Shown one piece after another: positions 6,009 to 10,254 of a stretch of DNA of 10,254 bases. The stretch comes from an uncultured Alphaproteobacteria bacterium (GTDB lineage Bacteria > Pseudomonadota > Alphaproteobacteria > Rhizobiales > Beijerinckiaceae), in the NCBI GenBank assembly GCA_937988775.1, contig CALKHP010000035.1, forward strand, positions 1 to 10,254, in the 5' to 3' direction. The notes under the pieces were generated by a model that worked only from the letters and a program-made list of their open reading frames with translations, made no database searches and was not told the DNA's origin. The first letter of the stretch is position 1. Each line of letters starts with the position of its first letter. Both the position numbers and the translations under genes were made by a program.

Positions 6009-9000
6009 ATGGCCCAGATTTCCCCTTTCCGCGCGCCCTTCGCCGAGCCGGACGAGACGCTCGCCGCAGCCTTGCTGGCCGAGGCCGGGCTGGGCCAGGC
6101 GCGCGAGGCCGCGATCGATGCCCGCGCCACCAGCCTGATCGACGCCATCCGGGCGAGCGGCGGCGGCCTTGGCGGCGTCGAGGACGTGCTGCGCGAATAT
6201 TCGCTCTCGACCCGCGAGGGGCTGGCCTTGATGGTGCTGGCCGAGGCGCTGCTGCGCGTGCCCGACGCCGCCACCGCCGACCGGCTGATCGAGGACAAGC
6301 TCGGCCAGGGCAATTTCGCCGGCCACACGCCAAGTTCGGACGCCTTCCTGGTCAACGCTTCCGCCTGGGCGCTCGGCATCACCGCGCGCATCATCCAGCC
6401 GGGTGAGACGCCAGAGACCGTGCTCGGCGCGCTCGCCAAGCGCGTCGGCCTGCCCGCCGTGCGCACCGCCGCGCGCCAGGCGATGCGTGTCATGGGCAAC
6501 CAGTTCGTGCTCGGCCAGACCATTGGCGATGCGCTGAAACGCGCCACCAGCGGCGCCGGCCGGCTGTATCGCTACTCGTTCGACATGCTCGGCGAGGGCG
6601 CGCGCACCGCTGAGGATGCCGCGCATTATTTCGCCAGCTATGCCGCGGCGATCGAGGCCATCGGCGCTTCCGCCGGCAACGAGCCGCTGCCGAACCGGCC
6701 GGGCATTTCCGTCAAGCTCTCGGCGCTGCATCCACGCTACGAGGCGGTCAGCCGCGAGCGCGTGCTGCGCGAGCTGGTGCCGCAGATCATCGATCTCGCG
6801 CGCCAGGCCAAGCAGCACGAGCTGAACTTCACCATCGATGCCGAGGAGGCCGACCGGCTCGAATTGTCGCTCGACGCCATCGCCGCCGTCGTCGCCGACC
6901 CGACGCTTGCCGGCTGGGACGGGTTCGGGCTGGCGATCCAGGCCTACCAGAAGCGCGCCCGCGCCGTGATCGGCTGGGTCGAGGCGCTTGCCGGCGCCCA
7001 TAACCGCCGCTTCATGGTGCGCCTCGTCAAGGGCGCCTATTGGGATACCGAGATCAAGCGCGCGCAGGAGCGCGGCCTTGCCGATTATCCCGTCTTCACG
7101 CGCAAGGCGATGACCGACCTGAACTACCTCTCCGCCGCCACGGCGATGCTGGCAGCGCGGCCGCGCCTCTATCCGCAATTCGCCACCCATAACGCGCTCA
7201 CCATCGCCTCGATCCTCGAGCGCGCCGGCAGCCGCGACGGTTTCGAGTTCCAGCGCCTGCACGGCATGGGCGACGCTGCCTACACCAGGCTGCTCGCCGA
7301 CGAGCCCGGCCTTGCCTGCCGCACCTACGCCCCCGTCGGCGGCCATCGCGACCTGCTCGCCTATCTCGTGCGCCGGCTGCTCGAGAATGGCGCCAACTCG
7401 TCCTTCGTCAATGTCGCCGCCGATCCGAATGTCGAGATCGCCACGCTGCTCAAGCGCCCGGCGGCGATCATCGCCACGCCTGAGCGCGCCCGCCACGCCC
7501 ATATCCCGCTGCCGGCGGCACTCTATGGATCGGCGCGCCGCAATTCGGCCGGCGTCGAGTTCGGCCATGCCGACAGCCTTGCCGGCCTCGCGCGCGAGAT
7601 CGCCGGCCAGCACCAGACCGGCATCGTCGCCCGCCCGCTGATCGACGGCGCGCTGCTTGAGGGTGCCAAAACCCCGGTGCGCAGCCCGATCGACGGCCAG
7701 ATTGTCGGCGAGGTCATCGAGGCGGACGGCGATGCCATCGCCCGCGCCCTCGATACCGCCATCGCCCATGCCGCGAACTGGAACGGTCTGGCAGCGGAAA
7801 AGCGCGCCGCCATCCTCGAAAAGGCCGCCGACCTGCTCGAGGCGCGGCGCGGCCTGTTCCTTGGCCTGCTCCAGAGCGAGGCCGGCAAGACGCTCGATGA
7901 CGCGCTCTCGGAAGTGCGCGAGGCGGCGGATTTCTGCCGCTTCTATGCCGGAGAAGCGCGCCGCATCTGCGGCGCGGGCGAATTGCTGCCCGGCCCGACG
8001 GGCGAAGAAAACCGCCTGTATCATCGCGGGCGCGGCGCCTTCATCTGCATCTCGCCATGGAATTTCCCGCTCGCGATCTTCCTCGGCCAGGTCACGGCGG
8101 CGCTGGCGAGCGGCAACACCGTCATCGCCAAGCCGGCCGAGCAGACGCCGCTGATCGCCTTCGAGGCCGTCAGGCTGTTGCACGAGGCCGGCATCCCGAC
8201 CCACGCGCTCGCCCTTGTGCCGGGCGACGGCAAGGTCGGCGCGGCACTGGTCACTGACGCGCGCATCGCCGGCGTCGCCTTCACCGGCTCGACCGAGGTC
8301 GCGCGCCTGATCAACCGCACGCTCGCCGCCAAGGACGGCCCGATCGTACCGCTGATCGCCGAGACCGGCGGCATCAACGCCATGATCGTCGATGCCACGG
8401 CCCTGCCCGAGCAGGTCGCCGACGATGTCGCGATGAGCGCGTTTCGCTCCGCCGGCCAGCGCTGCTCGGCGCTGCGCCTGCTTTGCGTGCAGGATGACGT
8501 CGCCGACAAGGTGCTCGCCATGGTCGCCGGCGCGGCAAAGGAGTTGCGCATCGGCGATCCGCGCGACATCGCCGTGCATGTCGGCCCAGTCATCGACCGC
8601 GAGGCCAAGGACAAGCTCGACACCCATGTCGCGCGCATGCGGCGCGAGGCGAAAACCGTGCTTGCCGGCACGCTGCCGGCGAACGAGACCGCCGACGGCC
8701 ATTTCGTCGCGCCGCATATTTTCGAGCTGAACAGGGTCGAGGACCTGACAGAAGAAGTGTTCGGCCCGGTGCTGCATGTCGTGCGCTGGAAAGCCGACAG
8801 GATGGATGCCCGCACGCCGCGCGGCCTCCATGCGTTGCTCGACAGCATCCGGGCCAGCGGCTACGGCCTGACCATGGGCCTGCATTCGCGCATCGACACC
8901 ACGGCCGAGATCGTCACGGCGCGGTCGCCGGCCGGCAATCTCTACATCAACCGCAACATCATCGGTGCCGTCGTCGGCACCCAGCCCTTCGGCGGCTCCG

Positions 9001-9131
9001 GCCTGTCCGGCACCGGGCCAAAGGCCGGCGGTCCGAACTACCTCAAGCGCTTCGCCACCGAACAGGTCGTCAGCATCAACACCGCCGCCGCCGGCGGCAA
9101 TGCCAGCCTGGTGGCGATGAGCGAGGAATAG
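6009..9131 (+). CDS. putA: Bifunctional proline dehydrogenase / L-glutamate gamma-semialdehyde dehydrogenase
   Basis: Oxidises proline to P5C with FAD, passing electrons to membrane quinone, then channels glutamate semialdehyde to an NAD+ site to give glutamate. It has 1040 residues. After an N-terminal helical arm (1-180), the PRODH barrel (about 185-490) shows VKLSALHPRY (235-244), D277 in FTIDAEEAD, VKGAYWD (340-346) and YLVRRLLENG (452-461), whose R455 and R456 with Y440 correspond to the proline-binding Arg555, Arg556 and Tyr540 of E. coli PutA. The aldehyde dehydrogenase part (about 555-1020) has SPWNFP (682-687), K708, FTGSTEV (758-764), general base E785 in AETGG, nucleophile C819 in SAGQRCS, and EEVFGP (915-920). 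It lacks the ribbon-helix-helix domain of the 1320-residue E. coli protein, so it cannot repress its own gene; size and layout fit the minimal type A PutA known from Bradyrhizobium. Divergent from the putative putR. Confidence 0.97.
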   Translation: MAQISPFRAPFAEPDETLAAALLAEAGLGQAREAAIDARATSLIDAIRASGGGLGGVEDVLREYSLSTREGLALMVLAEALLRVPDAATADRLIEDKLGQGNFAGHTPSSDAFLVNASAWALGITARIIQPGETPETVLGALAKRVGLPAVRTAARQAMRVMGNQFVLGQTIGDALKRATSGAGRLYRYSFDMLGEGARTAEDAAHYFASYAAAIEAIGASAGNEPLPNRPGISVKLSALHPRYEAVSRERVLRELVPQIIDLARQAKQHELNFTIDAEEADRLELSLDAIAAVVADPTLAGWDGFGLAIQAYQKRARAVIGWVEALAGAHNRRFMVRLVKGAYWDTEIKRAQERGLADYPVFTRKAMTDLNYLSAATAMLAARPRLYPQFATHNALTIASILERAGSRDGFEFQRLHGMGDAAYTRLLADEPGLACRTYAPVGGHRDLLAYLVRRLLENGANSSFVNVAADPNVEIATLLKRPAAIIATPERARHAHIPLPAALYGSARRNSAGVEFGHADSLAGLAREIAGQHQTGIVARPLIDGALLEGAKTPVRSPIDGQIVGEVIEADGDAIARALDTAIAHAANWNGLAAEKRAAILEKAADLLEARRGLFLGLLQSEAGKTLDDALSEVREAADFCRFYAGEARRICGAGELLPGPTGEENRLYHRGRGAFICISPWNFPLAIFLGQVTAALASGNTVIAKPAEQTPLIAFEAVRLLHEAGIPTHALALVPGDGKVGAALVTDARIAGVAFTGSTEVARLINRTLAAKDGPIVPLIAETGGINAMIVDATALPEQVADDVAMSAFRSAGQRCSALRLLCVQDDVADKVLAMVAGAAKELRIGDPRDIAVHVGPVIDREAKDKLDTHVARMRREAKTVLAGTLPANETADGHFVAPHIFELNRVEDLTEEVFGPVLHVVRWKADRMDARTPRGLHALLDSIRASGYGLTMGLHSRIDTTAEIVTARSPAGNLYINRNIIGAVVGTQPFGGSGLSGTGPKAGGPNYLKRFATEQVVSINTAAAGGNASLVAMSEE

Positions 9132-9200
9132 GCGCGGCGCGCCATCCGGCCGCTGCTGCGAGACGGTTGCAACCATACATCGATCACGGCAGAACGCGTC

Positions 9201-9308
9201 CCTTCTCCCCTTGCGGGAGAAGGCCCCGGCAGGGGGATGAGGGGTAAGGTCGCGCGCGCGCCCCCTCATCCGGCACTTCGTGCCACCTTCTCCCGCGAGG
9301 GGAGAAGG
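9201..9308. repeat. Composite palindromic intergenic repeat after putA
   Basis: Two 23-base hairpin units, 9201-9223 and 9286-9308, are reverse complements of each other in 22 of 23 positions, and each is itself a short hairpin (CCTTCTCCC... / ...GGGAGAAGG). Inside them GGATGAGGGG (9235-9244) pairs with CCCCTCATCC (9262-9271), and GGCACTTCGTGCC (9272-9284) is a further small hairpin. The centre is an alternating CG run (about 9250-9261). The modular structure resembles the RIME-like mosaic elements of rhizobia; exact family membership was not tested. It lies between convergent putA and atpC and may end or protect the putA transcript. Confidence 0.85.
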
Positions 9309-9362
9309 AATTCACTACCGGCATCACCCAGCAACCGCCTTCACTCCAAGGCCCGCAGCAAT

Positions 9363-9388
9363 AAAAAAGGGCCGCGTCAGCGGCCCTT
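9363..9388 (-). terminator. Intrinsic terminator of the atp operon
   Basis: Read on the - strand, a perfect 9-bp stem (AAGGGCCGC, loop of four bases, GCGGCCCTT) spans 9388-9367 and is followed by six T residues (the A run at 9363-9368 on the + strand, which overlaps the stem base). It begins 25 bases beyond the atpC stop codon, so it ends the ATP synthase operon transcript. On the + strand the stem is followed by only two T before G, so it would stop putA readthrough poorly. Confidence 0.92.
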
Positions 9389-9412
9389 GTCATAGCGTGC
9401 GGGAGAAAAACC

Positions 9413-9817
9413 TCAGTTGCGCACCAGCGCCATCATCTCGCGCAGGCCGTCGAGCTTTTCCTCGGCATAGGCGCGCGCTTCGTCCGAGGTCGCGTCGCGC
9501 AACTGCTCTTCGGTTTCGCGCATCTGCTCGGCGACGTCCTCGGCCTTGATCTCCTCGACCGGCACCGCGACCTCGGCCAGGATGGTCAGGCCGCTCGCGT
9601 TGACGTCGGCGAAGCCGCCATGCACGAACATGCGCTGCGCCACGCTGCCCTTGCCGTCCCAGACCGCGACGACGCCGGCGCGCAGCGTCGTCATCACCGG
9701 CGCGTGGTTCGGCAGGATGGTCATGTCGCCTTCGCTCGCCGGAACGATCACGCTCTCGACCGGGCCCTCGAACAATTGCCGTTCGGGAGACACAAGTTCA
9801 AAATGAAAGGTGGGCAT
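9413..9817 (-). CDS. atpC: F0F1 ATP synthase subunit epsilon
   Basis: Epsilon is part of the central rotor stalk of F1; it couples proton flow to catalysis and in many bacteria inhibits ATP hydrolysis. The 134-residue product has the N-terminal beta-sandwich (about 1-84), with the family signature SEGDMTILPNHAP (28-40) and VHGGFADV (65-72), and a C-terminal helical hairpin (about 88-134) rich in Glu and Arg. The ATG at 9817 is chosen over two upstream in-frame ATGs (9838 and 9886) because MPTFHFELVSPER is the expected N-terminus and AGGA (+ strand 9825-9828) stands seven bases before it. It is the last gene of the atp operon, 149 bases after atpD and before a strong terminator. Confidence 0.96.
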   Translation of the reverse strand: MPTFHFELVSPERQLFEGPVESVIVPASEGDMTILPNHAPVMTTLRAGVVAVWDGKGSVAQRMFVHGGFADVNASGLTILAEVAVPVEEIKAEDVAEQMRETEEQLRDATSDEARAYAEEKLDGLREMMALVRN

Positions 9818-9824
9818 GCCGCTT

Positions 9825-9828
9825 TCCT
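9825..9828 (-). promoter_or_regulatory. Ribosome binding site deciding the atpC start
   Basis: On the - strand the sequence reads CAGGAAAGCGGC before the ATG at 9817; the AGGA core is at a seven-base spacing. Neither upstream in-frame ATG (9838, 9886) gives the expected epsilon N-terminus, so this site selects the shorter 134-residue protein. Confidence 0.7.
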
Positions 9829-9861
9829 GACCAACCATTGATGGCGCTAAAAGGAACCTGC

Positions 9862-9941
9862 GCGGGGGAATGTCCCGCCGCGCCAATGCTCGCCTTGCGC
9901 TTGAGTGTCACGCCTTTGGGCGACCAATGCAAGCGATTGGT
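9862..9941 (-). other. Two hairpins in the atpD-atpC spacer
   Basis: The 149-base spacer holds ACCAAT/ATTGGT (9923-9928 and 9936-9941, seven-base loop) close behind atpD and GCGGG/CCCGC (9862-9866 and 9874-9878, seven-base loop) nearer atpC. Neither is followed by a T run on the - strand, so they are not clear terminators. They could be processing or stability elements that set the beta-to-epsilon ratio (3:1 in the enzyme), which is inference. Confidence 0.35.
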
Positions 9942-9966
9942 GCAAACCTCAAGGCAGACCGTTCGA

Positions 9967-10254
9967 TTAGGCGGCTTCCGCCGCCAGACGCTGCGCCTTC
10001 TCGATCGCTTCCTCGATGGTGCCGACCATGTAGAAGGCCGATTCGGGGAGGTGATCGTATTTGCCGGCGCAAAGATCCTTGAAGCCCTTGATGGTGTCCT
10101 CGAGGCGCACGAGCTTGCCCGGCGAGCCGGTGAACACTTCCGCCACGAAGAACGGCTGCGACAGGAAGCGCTCGATCTTGCGGGCGCGCGCCACGGTCAG
10201 CTTGTCCTCTTCGGACAGTTCGTCCATGCCGAGAATGGCGATGATGTCCTGCAG
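9967..10254 (-). CDS. atpD: F0F1 ATP synthase subunit beta, C-terminal part (cut by window edge)
   Basis: Beta is the catalytic nucleotide-binding subunit of the F1 hexamer. Only the last 95 residues are in the window, from LQDIIAILGMDELSEEDK to the TAA stop at 9967-9969; the frame runs open to the window edge and so continues beyond it. The visible part is the C-terminal helical domain, including the DELSEED motif (residues 11-17 of the fragment), which contacts the gamma and epsilon subunits, followed by RARKIERFLSQPFFVAEVFTG. It lies upstream of atpC on the same strand in the usual alphaproteobacterial order. The P-loop and catalytic residues lie outside the window. Confidence 0.97.
   Translation of the reverse strand: MQDIIAILGMDELSEEDKLTVARARKIERFLSQPFFVAEVFTGSPGKLVRLEDTIKGFKDLCAGKYDHLPESAFYMVGTIEEAIEKAQRLAAEAA

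Noticed and set aside
9165..9174. Perfect palindrome GGTTGCAACC downstream of putA
   Set aside because: It resembles a small operator but lies between convergent genes with no gene start nearby; a 10-bp palindrome is plausible by chance.
5955..9269. A 1104-codon open frame on the - strand covering all of putA
   Set aside because: Its translation is Arg/Ala/Gly-rich low-complexity with no recognisable domain, while the + strand encodes a full PutA with all catalytic motifs. Long antisense frames are expected in GC-rich DNA with strong codon bias.
5294..9308. The flanking repeats as ends of a composite transposon
   Set aside because: The two elements do not share sequence, no transposase is present, and no target-site duplication is evident.
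9184..9393. A short - strand frame (69 codons) in the putA-atpC gap
   Set aside because: It lies over the palindromic element and the atp terminator, so its coding look comes from the repeat.

Overview
The window looks like chromosomal DNA of a GC-rich alphaproteobacterium, probably of the order Hyphomicrobiales (Rhizobiales). The main reasons are an alphaproteobacterial-type EF-P, a PutA without the N-terminal DNA-binding domain paired with a divergent Lrp-type regulator (the Agrobacterium PutR/PutA arrangement), the atpD-atpC order, and two GC-rich palindromic intergenic repeats of the kind common in this order. Genus cannot be fixed from the sequence alone; Bosea- or Mesorhizobium-like relatives would fit. 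Eight genes are supported and almost all of the window is coding. No stretch over 300 bases lacks a gene.

Layout from left to right. (1) efp (58-627, +), closed by a strong intrinsic terminator. (2) A four-gene + strand operon (840-5240): a Tat-exported family 1 solute-binding protein, two CUT1/MalFG-type permeases, and an ACT-domain threonine ammonia-lyase. The last two junctions are stop/start overlaps of the form TGATG. No ATP-binding subunit is present. (3) A converging Lrp/AsnC-family regulator (5419-5880, -), separated from the operon by a 23-bp-armed inverted repeat. (4) A 128-bp AT-rich divergent control region and then putA (6009-9131, +), a 1040-residue bifunctional proline dehydrogenase / P5C dehydrogenase. 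(5) A 281-bp gap with a composite palindromic repeat. (6) The end of the ATP synthase operon on the - strand: an intrinsic terminator, atpC (9413-9817) and the C-terminal part of atpD (9967-10254, cut by the window edge).

How the genes work together. The PutR-like regulator and PutA form a proline catabolic module that converts proline to glutamate, feeding electrons to quinone and NAD+. The operon before it imports an unidentified organic solute and deaminates threonine (or serine) to a 2-oxo acid, so this part of the chromosome has an amino-acid or organic-nitrogen flavour. efp and atpDC are housekeeping genes on either side. I see no convincing sign of a wholly new system. The points most worth a second look are the importer without ATPase that is translationally coupled to a threonine ammonia-lyase, the palindromes in the putR-putA control region, and the two unrelated inverted-repeat elements that bracket the put module.
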